From positions 62,001-126,000 of the forward strand of contig CAWGTM010000012.1 in assembly GCA_963825445.1 (NCBI GenBank): 64,000 bases of DNA, written 5' to 3'. The position numbers and the translations under genes were made by a program. Source of the DNA: Actinophytocola sp963825445 (GTDB taxonomy: Bacteria > Actinomycetota > Actinomycetes > Mycobacteriales > Pseudonocardiaceae). A model generated the notes under the pieces. It was given only the letters and a program-made list of their open reading frames with translations, did no database searches and was not told where the DNA came from. Shown piece by piece: positions 35,015 to 42,741 of the stretch; position 1 is the first letter of the stretch; the number at the start of each line of letters is the position of its first letter.

Positions 35015-35380
35015 GTGGAGTCGACGCGTGTGGACCGCTGGCTGTGGGCGGTCCGGCTGACCAAGACCCGTCCGGACGCGGCGGCCGCCTGCCGGGGCGG
35101 GCACGTGCGGGTGAACGACAGGCCCGCCAAGCCGGCCACGACCGTGGTCCCCGGCGATGAGGTCAAGGTCCGCTCGGGCGGGACCGCCAAGATCGTCGAG
35201 GTGGTCCGGGTGATCCAGAAACGGGTGGGCGCGGTCGACGCCGCGTCCTGCTACCTCGACCGCACGCCAGCGCCGCCGCCCGAGGCGGCGATTCCGGTCG
35301 CGCGCCGGGACCGAGGAGCCGGTCGACCGACGAAACGCGAGCGCCGCGTGCTGGACCGCTTCCGCGGCGGCGAGGCCTGA
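35015..35380 (+). CDS. S4-domain RNA-binding protein (Hsp15/RqcP type)
   Basis: About 121 residues. S4 fold with RVDRWLWAVRLTKTRPDAAAAC and GHVRVNDRPAKPATTVVPGD; basic C-terminal tail (RPTKRERRVLDRFRGG). Hsp15/RqcP family proteins bind 50S subunits carrying stalled nascent chains and aid ribosome rescue. Start is either this GTG, which gives the family N-terminus (M-E-STRVDRWLW), or an ATG 9 nt earlier; neither has a clear Shine-Dalgarno. The 189 nt between it and the iolR-like gene hold nothing I can recognise. Confidence 0.88.
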   Translation: MESTRVDRWLWAVRLTKTRPDAAAACRGGHVRVNDRPAKPATTVVPGDEVKVRSGGTAKIVEVVRVIQKRVGAVDAASCYLDRTPAPPPEAAIPVARRDRGAGRPTKRERRVLDRFRGGEA

Positions 35381-35387
35381 GCCCCAC

Positions 35388-35804
35388 CTACCGTCGCGAC
35401 TCGTGCCAGTGGCGCAGCCGGGCGATGATCGCGTCCAGGGCGCCGTTCTTCAGTGCCATGCCGATCGCGCCCTCGTTGAAGCGTTCCCCGTACAGGTAGA
35501 CCGTCGACAGGCGGGCGGCGTCGGCCACCGGGGCTTCGGCCAGGCCGTGGCCCTCCGGGAACAGCGGATTGTCCTTCATCCACTGCTTCCAGTTGAACTC
35601 CAGCATGGGCAGCAGCTTGCGCAGCCGCGAGACCCGCTCGCCGTACTTCGGATACGGAGCCTGAATCGCGTCGGGCTCCAGCGATTTCCACACGATCTCG
35701 CGGTCGGACTCCGTGAGCGCGTCGGCCTCCGTGAACAGCGAGTGCCATCGCGCGAGAGGCCAGGATGCGAGATGAGCGACTATCTCCTCGTCCGTCGAGA
35801 TCAA
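35388..35804 (-). CDS. DUF6508 family protein
   Basis: 138 residues, no signal peptide or membrane helix. The pattern LEFNWKQWM ... LYGERFNEGAIGMALKNGALDAIIARLRHW resembles DUF6508 (W-x-x-W core, then R-F-x-x-G-A with a G-x-I-x-x-I helix); function unknown. TTG start overlaps the stop of the esterase gene (TTGA), so it is coupled to it. Confidence 0.65.
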   Translation of the reverse strand: MISTDEEIVAHLASWPLARWHSLFTEADALTESDREIVWKSLEPDAIQAPYPKYGERVSRLRKLLPMLEFNWKQWMKDNPLFPEGHGLAEAPVADAARLSTVYLYGERFNEGAIGMALKNGALDAIIARLRHWHESRR

Positions 35805-36748
35805 CGGCCCATTTCCTGCACCAGCATGGGGAACGACCGGTGCAGCGCACGCTCCCAGTACGCCCATCCGTGGCGGCCCGGGCCGTAGAAGTCCGTCCGT
35901 ACCACCACGTTCTCCGCGCGCAGCCGGGCAGCCACTGCCTCCGTCTGCTCCCCCAGCAACTGCTCCAGCCCGTCGAAACCGGCGCCCGGCGGGTCCAGCG
36001 GACCGGGCACCCCGTTGCCGGTCGACAGGTACACGGGGGTCCCGCGCAGCCGTCGCGCCAGGTCGAACGGGTTGTGCGCCGCCCACACGCGAGCATCGGA
36101 CACCGGGTCGCCCCACAGCGCGTCCGGCGAAGCGCCCGTGCCCGCCACGATGCCCCGCACCACGTCCGTGGACCGAGTGCCCTGGTACGTCGGGTGCACC
36201 ACGCCGCTGTAGGACGCGGCCGCGCGGAAGAAGCCCGGGTTGCGCGCGGCGTAGCTCAGCGCGCCGAACCCACCCATCGACAGCCCGGCCACCGCGCGCC
36301 GAGGACCCGACCGGTACTCCCGCTCCAGGATCCGCCGCAGCTCACGCAGGTGGAACGTCTCCCATTCCGGGCCGGACAGCCAGTCCGAGTAGAACCCGGC
36401 CGGACCCGCCTCGGGCATGACGATCAGCACGTTCGTACTGGCCGACAGCTCCTCGACGTCCGTGTTGTTCGTCCACGACCGGTAGCCCGTGTCCCCGTCG
36501 CAACACCCGTGCAGCAGGTACAGCGTCGGCCACCGGTGACGCGGCAGGCGGTCCCAGTCCGGCGGCAGCAGCAGCCGGACGCCGACCTCGCGGCCGACCG
36601 CCGGCGAGTCCACGGTCAGCTCCACCAGCCGGTCGTCGAGCCACAGCTCGTCGACCACCCGCGCACCGACGCGCTGGGCCGATGCGGGCAGCGTCAGGAC
36701 CACGCTGAAGAACAGGACCAGGGTGAGCAGGAGTCCCCGGAATCGCAT
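35801..36748 (-). CDS. Secreted alpha/beta-hydrolase esterase (antigen 85/esterase D-like)
   Basis: 315 residues. Signal peptide MRFRGLLLTLVLFFSVVLTLPASAQ. Esterase-family marks: TLYLLHGCCDGDTGYRSW, nucleophile in VAGLSMGGFGALSYAARNP, catalytic His in FYGPGRHGWAYWERAL close to the C-terminus. The fold is shared by mycolyltransferases (antigen 85, CMP) and secreted esterases; in a mycolate-free actinomycete an esterase role is more likely. Divergent from a small membrane-protein gene. Confidence 0.87.
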   Translation of the reverse strand: MRFRGLLLTLVLFFSVVLTLPASAQRVGARVVDELWLDDRLVELTVDSPAVGREVGVRLLLPPDWDRLPRHRWPTLYLLHGCCDGDTGYRSWTNNTDVEELSASTNVLIVMPEAGPAGFYSDWLSGPEWETFHLRELRRILEREYRSGPRRAVAGLSMGGFGALSYAARNPGFFRAAASYSGVVHPTYQGTRSTDVVRGIVAGTGASPDALWGDPVSDARVWAAHNPFDLARRLRGTPVYLSTGNGVPGPLDPPGAGFDGLEQLLGEQTEAVAARLRAENVVVRTDFYGPGRHGWAYWERALHRSFPMLVQEMGR

Positions 36749-36795
36749 ACACAGCACCTTACGGCGAGCCCGTGGATCGCCGCTATGTTCTCGCC

Positions 36796-37296
36796 GTGTC
36801 CTCACAGGTCCCGCTCTGGATCCCCATCGCCGTGGCGTTGCTCGGCCTGGCCGGCGTGATCGTCGCGCAGCTGCTGAACAACCGCCGCGAGGAGCTGCGC
36901 TGGCGACGCGAGCGCGAAGCCCGCTCCCACGACGCCCGCGCGACCGCCTACGCGGAGGTCATCGGTGTCATCGAGGCCTTCGACATGGTGTTGTTCGAGA
37001 ACCGGAACGCCCGCGAGACGGCCCAGCCGATCAACCGGGACGACCTGACGGAAGCCGCCGGCGAGACCCGTCGCGCACTCGGCCCGGTCAACCTCCACGC
37101 CCCCGAGGCCGTCCGCGTCCTGTTGTCGAAGGCGATCCTCCCCCGCATGTACCTCGTCCGGCAGATCCTCAAGGACGAGGCCGACCCGACCAAGCTGCGC
37201 CCCGAATGGGACAAGGCGCAGATCAACTACCGCGTGCTGCGCGCGGAAATGCGGCGTGACCTGGGCCTGGACGCCGAGGACCTCTCCGAACTCTAG
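36796..37296 (+). CDS. Small membrane-anchored protein of unknown function
   Basis: About 166 residues. One N-terminal hydrophobic helix (VPLWIPIAVALLGLAGVIVAQLL) followed by a basic, charged helical region (NNRREELRWRREREAR) and a helical cytoplasmic domain. No family recognised beyond general resemblance to actinobacterial one-helix proteins with N-out/C-in topology. Start chosen at the GTG directly before the membrane helix; a GTG eight codons upstream is possible. Confidence 0.6.
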   Translation: MSSQVPLWIPIAVALLGLAGVIVAQLLNNRREELRWRREREARSHDARATAYAEVIGVIEAFDMVLFENRNARETAQPINRDDLTEAAGETRRALGPVNLHAPEAVRVLLSKAILPRMYLVRQILKDEADPTKLRPEWDKAQINYRVLRAEMRRDLGLDAEDLSEL

Positions 37297-37305
37297 AATC
37301 GGGCG

Positions 37306-38079
37306 GTGTCCAGGGATCCCCGCGAGCTGAACAGCGCGTGGCGGCGGTTCCAGCACCACGCCTACCCGGCGCCCTCGCCCGCGCTCGCCGTCCACGTCGA
37401 CCGCTTCTGGGTGGTCTCGTGGGACTACACCGAGCCCTACCGGCAGAAGATCGTGCCGTACCCGAACGTGCACCTCACGTTCTCCGACGACGACGGCGCC
37501 ATGGTGCACGGGGTCTCCAGTCGCCACCAGACCAAGGTCCTCGAGGGCCGAGGCGGGCGGTTCGGTGTGGCGTTCCGGCCGGGCGCGTTCCGGCCGTTCC
37601 TGGGCGCGTCGGTCTCCACCATCACCGACCGGTCGATCCCCGCGGCCGAGGTGTTCGGCGGCGCGCTGCCGGATCCGGTGGAGGTGGCGACCGTCGAGGA
37701 GTTCCTGATGGCGCACCTGCCCGAGCCCGATCCGCGAACCTCGGAAGCCTCGGACGCCTCGGACGCCTCGGACGCCGTAGCCATCGTCGAGAGGATCATC
37801 GCGAAGCCGGACCTGACCAGGGTCGACGCGGTGGCCGCCGAGGCGGGCCTGTCCGTCCGGGGGCTGCAGAGGCTGTTCGCCGAGCACGTGGGCGTCGGGC
37901 CGAAATGGGTGATCCGCCGCTACCGCCTGCACGAGGTGACCGAACGGCTGGCGAAGGGCGCGGAGATCGAGTGGGCGGCGCTGGCGGCCGACCTCGGTTA
38001 CGCCGACCAGGCACACTTCGTCCGCGACTTCAGGGCCATGTTCGGCGAATCCCCGACCTGGTACGCGCAGAGGTATTGA
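37306..38079 (+). CDS. AraC-family regulator
   Basis: 257 residues. N-terminal sensor half of the DUF6597 type (HHAYPAPSPALAVHVDRFWVV), C-terminal double helix-turn-helix (AVAAEAGLSVRGLQRLFAEHVGVGPKW ... LGYADQAHFVRDFRAMFGESPTWY). GTG start 9 nt after the preceding stop. The linker contains a repeated Ser-Asp-Ala tract encoded by a 9-bp tandem repeat. No obvious target operon next to it. Confidence 0.85.
   Translation: MSRDPRELNSAWRRFQHHAYPAPSPALAVHVDRFWVVSWDYTEPYRQKIVPYPNVHLTFSDDDGAMVHGVSSRHQTKVLEGRGGRFGVAFRPGAFRPFLGASVSTITDRSIPAAEVFGGALPDPVEVATVEEFLMAHLPEPDPRTSEASDASDASDAVAIVERIIAKPDLTRVDAVAAEAGLSVRGLQRLFAEHVGVGPKWVIRRYRLHEVTERLAKGAEIEWAALAADLGYADQAHFVRDFRAMFGESPTWYAQRY
37741..37776 (+). 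repeat. Four tandem copies of a 9-bp unit in the AraC-type gene
   Basis: TCGGAAGCC followed by three identical TCGGACGCC units, coding for the flexible linker Ser-(Glu/Asp)-Ala. In-frame, so copy-number slippage would change linker length by three residues without breaking the protein. Confidence 0.8.
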
Positions 38080-38085
38080 CGCATC

Positions 38086-38108
38086 CGCGGCGTCGGCTGA
38101 TCGCCGCG
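38086..38108 (+). terminator. Possible terminator hairpin after the AraC-type gene
   Basis: CGCGGCG / CGCCGCG, 7-bp perfect stem with a 9-nt loop, starting 7 nt after the stop codon. No T-tract follows, so termination would be weak or factor-assisted. Confidence 0.35.
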
Positions 38109-38300
38109 AGCCGGTCGTTCGTCACGGGAATCCACTGGATTTCGTGGATCGGTGCTGGTGGGATGGCTGTCATCGCCGCGTTCGTCCTCGTGGCCCCGCG
38201 CCGCGTGCCGCCCACCGCGGGTGGTCACTACACGGAGTAGCGGACACGCGCTCCGTGATTGCGTCAAACCGCTGATTGCTGCCAGCCACGGACTGTGCTT

Positions 38301-38891
38301 ATGTTGCCATTCCGAGACATTCTGAATCGTCGGGGCCTGGCGTGGTTGGTGGTGAGATGGTTGGTTCGGCCGCAGCCGCACCAATTTCACTTCGGCGGCT
38401 GGGGTGACTACCAAGCGTGGGCGGATCACGACTTCCTGCCACGGCCGGCGGACCCCGTTCCGCCGCCGCGGCGGGTACGCCCGCCCACGCCGGCACCCCG
38501 ACCGGAACCCGTGTGGCGGGAGCCTGTGCTGAACGTGGACGTCGACGATGACCCCGGCACGCTCGTGCGGCCCTACGCCCGCACCGGCGGCCGCACGAGG
38601 CCGATGTACGCGCTCGAGCTGGAGACCCTGCTGTCGATCCCGGCGCAGGCCCGGTTCGACGAACGCACCATGCAGACCGACCACCGCACGATCTGTGGCC
38701 TGTGCCGGGATCCGCGCTCGACGGCGGAGGTGGCCGCGCACCTGAAGATGCCGCTGGGCGTGGCGAAGATCCTGATCGGCGACCTGGTGGAACTGGGGGT
38801 TCTGCGGGTCCACGAGACAGCGGTGGTGGGCGACGCCAAGCCGTCCATGGATCTGCTGGAGCGCATCTATCAGGGGCTGTTGCATCTGTAA
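38301..38891 (+). CDS. DUF742 protein, orphan of a conservon
   Basis: About 196 residues. The C-terminal 115 residues match DUF742 (GTLVRPYARTGGRTRPMYAL ... ICGLCRDPRSTAEVAAHL ... VAKILIGDLVELGVL), a winged-helix-like component of actinobacterial conservons (sensor kinase, roadblock GTPase-activating protein, DUF742, small GTPase). The other three partners are absent here, so it is an orphan. The N-terminal 75 residues are basic then proline-rich. Start uncertain: ATG used; a TTG 42 nt upstream is in frame and no Shine-Dalgarno supports either. Confidence 0.75.
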   Translation: MLPFRDILNRRGLAWLVVRWLVRPQPHQFHFGGWGDYQAWADHDFLPRPADPVPPPRRVRPPTPAPRPEPVWREPVLNVDVDDDPGTLVRPYARTGGRTRPMYALELETLLSIPAQARFDERTMQTDHRTICGLCRDPRSTAEVAAHLKMPLGVAKILIGDLVELGVLRVHETAVVGDAKPSMDLLERIYQGLLHL

Positions 38892-38900
38892 CCTCGCCGC

Positions 38901-39527
38901 GTGTCGATCATGACGGTGGAACGCCACGACGTGGACGCCGCGCACGCCGCACGCCAGGTGGCCGGGAGCTGCGGTTCACGGCGCTCTCCGGCGACGACCC
39001 GTACGCCGGCATCTGGCTGCACACCGTGTGGCTGGCGGTGATCGCCCGCGACGAGGACCGGGTGGCCCGGCCCTGCGCGGTTCCTGAGGAGCGGCTGCGG
39101 GCGTGGAGCGCGGAGCACAGCGCGTACAAGTAACCCGTGGGTGCGGTCGGTGCGGACATACCTGCGCGGCGAGCACGTCACGCCCGCCATGTTCACGCCC
39201 GCCATGGACGGGACCGACCCCGACCAGTCCTCCGACGTGCCGGCGGACGCCGTGCTGATGCTGAACTACCCGCCGGTCGAGCTGTTCTACTTCCTGTTCC
39301 GCGGCCTGCCGGACAAGTTCGCGGCGAGCCTGGAACGGGCGCTGACCCACTACCGCCGGTACTGGACCCGCGAACCCGACCGCACGGACGACCCCGACGG
39401 CTTCGTGGCGATCGCACCCCTGGCGCTCGCGGTACTGGGACAGCGGACCGGGCTGCCGGTCGAGGTGTCGTCGCCCTACCTGCCGGAGAACCTGCTGCGC
39501 GGCGTCACACCGCGGCCGGTGCCATGA
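38901..39527 (+). pseudogene. Imm49-like immunity protein, frame-disrupted
   Basis: The region reads as one Imm49-type protein only if the frame is changed twice. Frame one gives MTVERHDVDAAHAARQV; from about 38960 the next frame gives RFTALSGDDPYAGIWLHTVW to EHSAYK before a stop at 39133; from about 39125 the first frame resumes as TSNPWVRSVRTYLRGEH through LNYPPVELFYFLFRGL, HYRRYWTREPDRTDDP and VSSPYLPENLLRG, the family C-terminus. The two shifts compensate (total length is divisible by three). It is also shorter than usual Imm49 (about 260). Imm49 proteins neutralise polymorphic toxins; no cognate toxin is in the window. Either a decayed orphan immunity gene or two sequencing errors. Its end overlaps the XRE gene by 23 nt. 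Confidence 0.6.
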
Positions 39528-40359
39528 GTGCCCGCAGGCGTTCCTCCGTCAGTGAGCCCTTCGGCGCCGTGTAGGTGCACAGCCGCTGCTCCGGGTCGCC
39601 CGGTAGCTCGAACGCCTCGAAGGTCAGCACCAGCTCCCCCACCTCCGGGTGCACGATGCGCTTGGTCCCGTGGTTGGCCACCCGCACCGACTGCCGTTCC
39701 CACAGCTCGCGGAACTCCGGGCTCTCCTCGCGCAGCTGCCAGATCACGTGGTGCAGGCGGGGCTGGTCGGGCGAACGGCCGATCGCCGCACGCAGGTTGG
39801 CCACCGTGTCCTCGATGATGTCGGCCCAGTCCGGATACCTCGAGCGGGCGTCCGGGTGGGTGAACAGCAGCCGCGCCGCGTTCAGGTCCGACTCGGGCAG
39901 CGCGTCGTAGTCGAACTGCACGAGGGCGGCCAGCCGGTTCCACGCGAGGACATCCATGGCCACATCCACCACCATGGCCGGCACGGTGTCGCCCATCGCG
40001 TCGAGCAGCTGCTGGACCTGGGGTCGCACCCGCGATCGGGGCACCACCGCGCAGGCACCGCTGCGCCGGTGCGGCATCGTGATGTTGCGCAGGTAGGTGT
40101 GCTCGGCCTCGGAGAGCCGCAACGCCCTGGCCACCGCGTCGAGCACCGAGTCGGAGATGGCGGGCGCACGGCCCTGCTCGATGCGTGTGTAGTAGTCGAC
40201 GCTGATGCCGGCGCGCTGGGCCACCTCCTCGCGACGCAGACCCCGCACCCGCCGCCGGCCCGGCCCGTCCGGCAACCCCAGCTCGGCCGGGTCGATCGCG
40301 GCGCGGCGTGCCTTCAGGAACGGGGTGATCTCGTCCTCGACATGGCCCATGGGCTCCAT
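39505..40359 (-). CDS. XRE-type (MmyB-like) helix-turn-helix regulator
   Basis: 284 residues. N-terminal HTH RRVRGLRREEVAQRAGISVDYYTRIEQGRAP and a C-terminal MmyB-like PAS-type domain (VLAWNRLAALVQFDYDALP, ARLLFTHPDAR, VANHGTKRIVHPEVGEL) that in this family binds a small hydrophobic ligand. Divergent from an aldo/keto reductase, the usual arrangement, so it most likely represses that gene. Two close ATGs (three codons apart) are possible starts. Confidence 0.87.
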   Translation of the reverse strand: MEPMGHVEDEITPFLKARRAAIDPAELGLPDGPGRRRVRGLRREEVAQRAGISVDYYTRIEQGRAPAISDSVLDAVARALRLSEAEHTYLRNITMPHRRSGACAVVPRSRVRPQVQQLLDAMGDTVPAMVVDVAMDVLAWNRLAALVQFDYDALPESDLNAARLLFTHPDARSRYPDWADIIEDTVANLRAAIGRSPDQPRLHHVIWQLREESPEFRELWERQSVRVANHGTKRIVHPEVGELVLTFEAFELPGDPEQRLCTYTAPKGSLTEERLRALMAPAAV

Positions 40360-40365
40360 TATCCC

Positions 40366-40392
40366 CAACCTGGCCCTGACAGACCCAGGTTG
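40366..40392. promoter_or_regulatory. Inverted repeat upstream of the XRE/aldo-keto reductase pair
   Basis: CAACCTGG ... CCAGGTTG, perfect 8-bp arms with an 11-nt spacer, 7 bp before the XRE start and 73 bp before the reductase. Placement suits an operator for the XRE protein acting on both genes. Confidence 0.5.
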
Positions 40393-40464
40393 AGCCGTAC
40401 CTGGCAGCCCACCCGGGACGCGCGGAAGGTGGAGGTACCACAAGCAAACGGAGGCAGTACCCAC

Positions 40465-41493
40465 ATGAAGCGCAGGACCCTCGGCGGCACGGGCATCTCG
40501 GTGAGCGAGTACGCGCTCGGCGCCATGATGTTCGGCAAACTCGGCAACCCCGACCACGACGAGAGCGTGCGGATCATCCACCGGGCGCTCGAGGCGGGCA
40601 TCAACTTCGTCGACACGGCCGACATCTACTCGGCCGGCGAGTCGGAGGAGATCGTCGGCAAGGCGCTCAAGGGCCGCCGCGACGACGTCGTGCTCGCCAC
40701 CAAGGCCCACGGCTCGATGGGCGAGGACGCCAACCACGGCGGCAACTCCCGGCGCTGGCTCGTCCGCGAGATCGAGAACAGCCTGCGGCGCCTGGGCACG
40801 GACTACATCGACCTGTACCAGATCCACCGCCCCGACCCGGCCACCGACATCGACGAGACGCTCGCCGCGCTGACCGACCTCGTGCGGGCCGGCAAGGTGC
40901 GCGCGGTCGGCAGCTCCACGTTCCCGGCCGAGCAGATCGTCGAGGCCCAGTGGGTTTCCCAGCAACGCGGGCACGTGCGGTTCCGCACTGAGCAGCCGCC
41001 TTACTCGATCCTCGCCCGCGGCGTCGAGGCGGCCGTGCTGCCGACCACGGAGAAGTACGGCATGGGCGTGCTGACCTGGGGTCCGCTGTCGGCGGGCTGG
41101 CTGTCCGGCCGGTACAGCACCTCGTCGGACATCACGTCCCGCGACGGCGGGCGGACGGTGACCGAGGCCCACAAGTTCGACCCGTCGCTGCCGGAGAACG
41201 CGGCCAAGCTGGCCGCGGTCGGTGAACTGACGAAGCTGGCGGCCGACGCCGGCCTGCCGCTGCCCCACCTGGCGGTCGGCTTCGTGCTGGCCCACCCGGC
41301 CGTCACGTCGGTGATCATCGGCCCGCGGACCATGGACCAGCTGGACAGCCTCCTGACCGGCGCGGACACCGTGCTGACCGAGGACGTCCTGGACCGGATC
41401 GACGAGATCGTGCCGCCCGGCACGGACCTCAACCGCGCGGACAGCTACTTCAGTGCCCCCGCGCTGACGAACAAGGCACTCCGCAGGCGGTGA
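40465..41493 (+). CDS. Aldo/keto reductase
   Basis: 342 residues, NADPH-dependent (beta/alpha)8 oxidoreductase. Catalytic tetrad visible: Asp and Tyr in FVDTADIYSAGESEE, Lys in LATKAHG, His in YQIHRPDP. C-terminal cofactor segment AVTSVIIGPRTMDQL. Similar to the YajO/perakine-reductase-like subgroup that reduces small aldehydes. ATG has GGAGG 12 nt upstream. Single gene, likely induced when the divergent XRE regulator is released. Confidence 0.92.
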   Translation: MKRRTLGGTGISVSEYALGAMMFGKLGNPDHDESVRIIHRALEAGINFVDTADIYSAGESEEIVGKALKGRRDDVVLATKAHGSMGEDANHGGNSRRWLVREIENSLRRLGTDYIDLYQIHRPDPATDIDETLAALTDLVRAGKVRAVGSSTFPAEQIVEAQWVSQQRGHVRFRTEQPPYSILARGVEAAVLPTTEKYGMGVLTWGPLSAGWLSGRYSTSSDITSRDGGRTVTEAHKFDPSLPENAAKLAAVGELTKLAADAGLPLPHLAVGFVLAHPAVTSVIIGPRTMDQLDSLLTGADTVLTEDVLDRIDEIVPPGTDLNRADSYFSAPALTNKALRRR

Positions 41494-41515
41494 CCTCCGA
41501 GGCAGCGGTGCGCGG

Positions 41516-41911
41516 TCACTCGCGCAGGTCGTGCACCGCCGCCCCCACCGTGGCGTAGGTGGGGATCGCCGTGGTCAGACCGGTCACCGCCATCACCCGC
41601 GTCGTCGGGCCCGGTCCTATGACCACGCCGAAAGCCCGGCCGTTGGCGGCCGCCTCCAGGGCGGCGTTCAGCAGCACGGTCAGGCCCTTGGCCGCCAAGA
41701 ACCGCACACCCCGCAGGTCGAGCACCAGCACCGGGCGGCGCTGCGCGGCGATGACGCGGGCCAGCGCCGGAGCGGTCAACAGGTCGATCTCGCCGGTGAC
41801 CGTCACGATCATGACGTCGTCGGCATACGGCTCGGTGTGCAGGGACAGGTCGTTGCGGCGATCGGCCGGCGCGGACCCACGGCGGGCAAGCACGACACGT
41901 CTGGCTCGCAT
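41516..41911 (-). CDS. STAS-domain anti-sigma factor antagonist-like protein without the usual serine
   Basis: 131 residues, a single STAS domain preceded by a 25-residue basic tail. In RsbV/SpoIIAA-type antagonists an anti-sigma kinase phosphorylates a Ser/Thr in D-x-S-G-V-x-F-L-x-S-x-G-L. Here the segment reads DLRGVRFLAAKGLTVL, with alanine at the phosphosite. It may be constitutively active or regulated otherwise. No anti-sigma kinase or sigma factor adjacent. Confidence 0.82.
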   Translation of the reverse strand: MRARRVVLARRGSAPADRRNDLSLHTEPYADDVMIVTVTGEIDLLTAPALARVIAAQRRPVLVLDLRGVRFLAAKGLTVLLNAALEAAANGRAFGVVIGPGPTTRVMAVTGLTTAIPTYATVGAAVHDLRE

Positions 41912-41976
41912 GGGTCAGCTCCCGAGACACCGTGAATCACTAGTGCGCGGCGGCTGCTTCACCGAGCAGGTACAGG

Positions 41977-42633
41977 TTAGCGCCGCGCGAGCCTGGGCGT
42001 CTCCCCCGTTGCCGCGAATGCCAACCGCTTCGCAACAGAAACCGCCTGGTCGCCGTAGCGTTCGTAGAAGCGGGCGAGCAGCGCGAGGCCCGTCCCGCAG
42101 CGCACGCCGTGCTCCCAGTCGGGCCCGGTGATCGCGGCGAGCACGGACGCGTGCAGCTCGTCGACCTTGTGGTCGGTGCGGTGCAGCTCGGCGAACCCGT
42201 CGGCCGACGGCTCACGTACCAGCGTCACCAGCCGGTCCGCCATGCCGGCGGTCACCGAACCCAGCTCGGCGAACGTCTCGGCCAGCTCGGCCGGCACCGG
42301 GCGGCCCGTCTCGTGGCGACGGACCGCGTCGGCGACGTGTGCGGCCAGGTCACCCATCCGCTCGATCTTGTCGGCGCAGTACACGGCGGCCAGCACCATC
42401 CGCAGGTCACCGGCGACCGGTGCCTGCAGCGCCAGCAGGCTCTGCGCGTGCTCGTCGCACCGGTCGCGGGCCTTGTCGAGCACCTCGTCGCCGTCCACCA
42501 CGCCGGCCGCCAGCTCGCGGTCGGCCGTGCGCACGGCCTCACCGGACCGGCGCATGGCCGCCGCCGCCAGCTCGCACATCGCGGCGAGCTGCTCGCGTAA
42601 CTCGTTCAACTCGGAGTGGAACGTATCCCTCAT
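41977..42633 (-). CDS. phoU: PhoU-type phosphate signalling regulator
   Basis: 218 residues, two PhoU three-helix bundles. First bundle has LAALQ-type metal motif around DKIERMGDLAAHVADAVRRHE, the second VHELH-like DHKVDELHASVLAAI and LLARFYERYGDQAVSVAKRL (the E-R-x-x-D-x-A metal site). PhoU links the Pst transporter to the PhoR sensor and represses the Pho regulon when phosphate is plentiful. Start has GGAAGGTG at good spacing. No pst genes nearby. Confidence 0.9.
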   Translation of the reverse strand: MRDTFHSELNELREQLAAMCELAAAAMRRSGEAVRTADRELAAGVVDGDEVLDKARDRCDEHAQSLLALQAPVAGDLRMVLAAVYCADKIERMGDLAAHVADAVRRHETGRPVPAELAETFAELGSVTAGMADRLVTLVREPSADGFAELHRTDHKVDELHASVLAAITGPDWEHGVRCGTGLALLARFYERYGDQAVSVAKRLAFAATGETPRLARR

Positions 42634-42741
42634 GGCGCACCTTCCCGAATCCGCGACCCACCTGTTACGGCGCGAGTACCCACTTCGCGCGGTTTCAACC
42701 ACAGTGTGCCGGTTCGGTCCTCGAGAAGTGATGCAGGGCAC

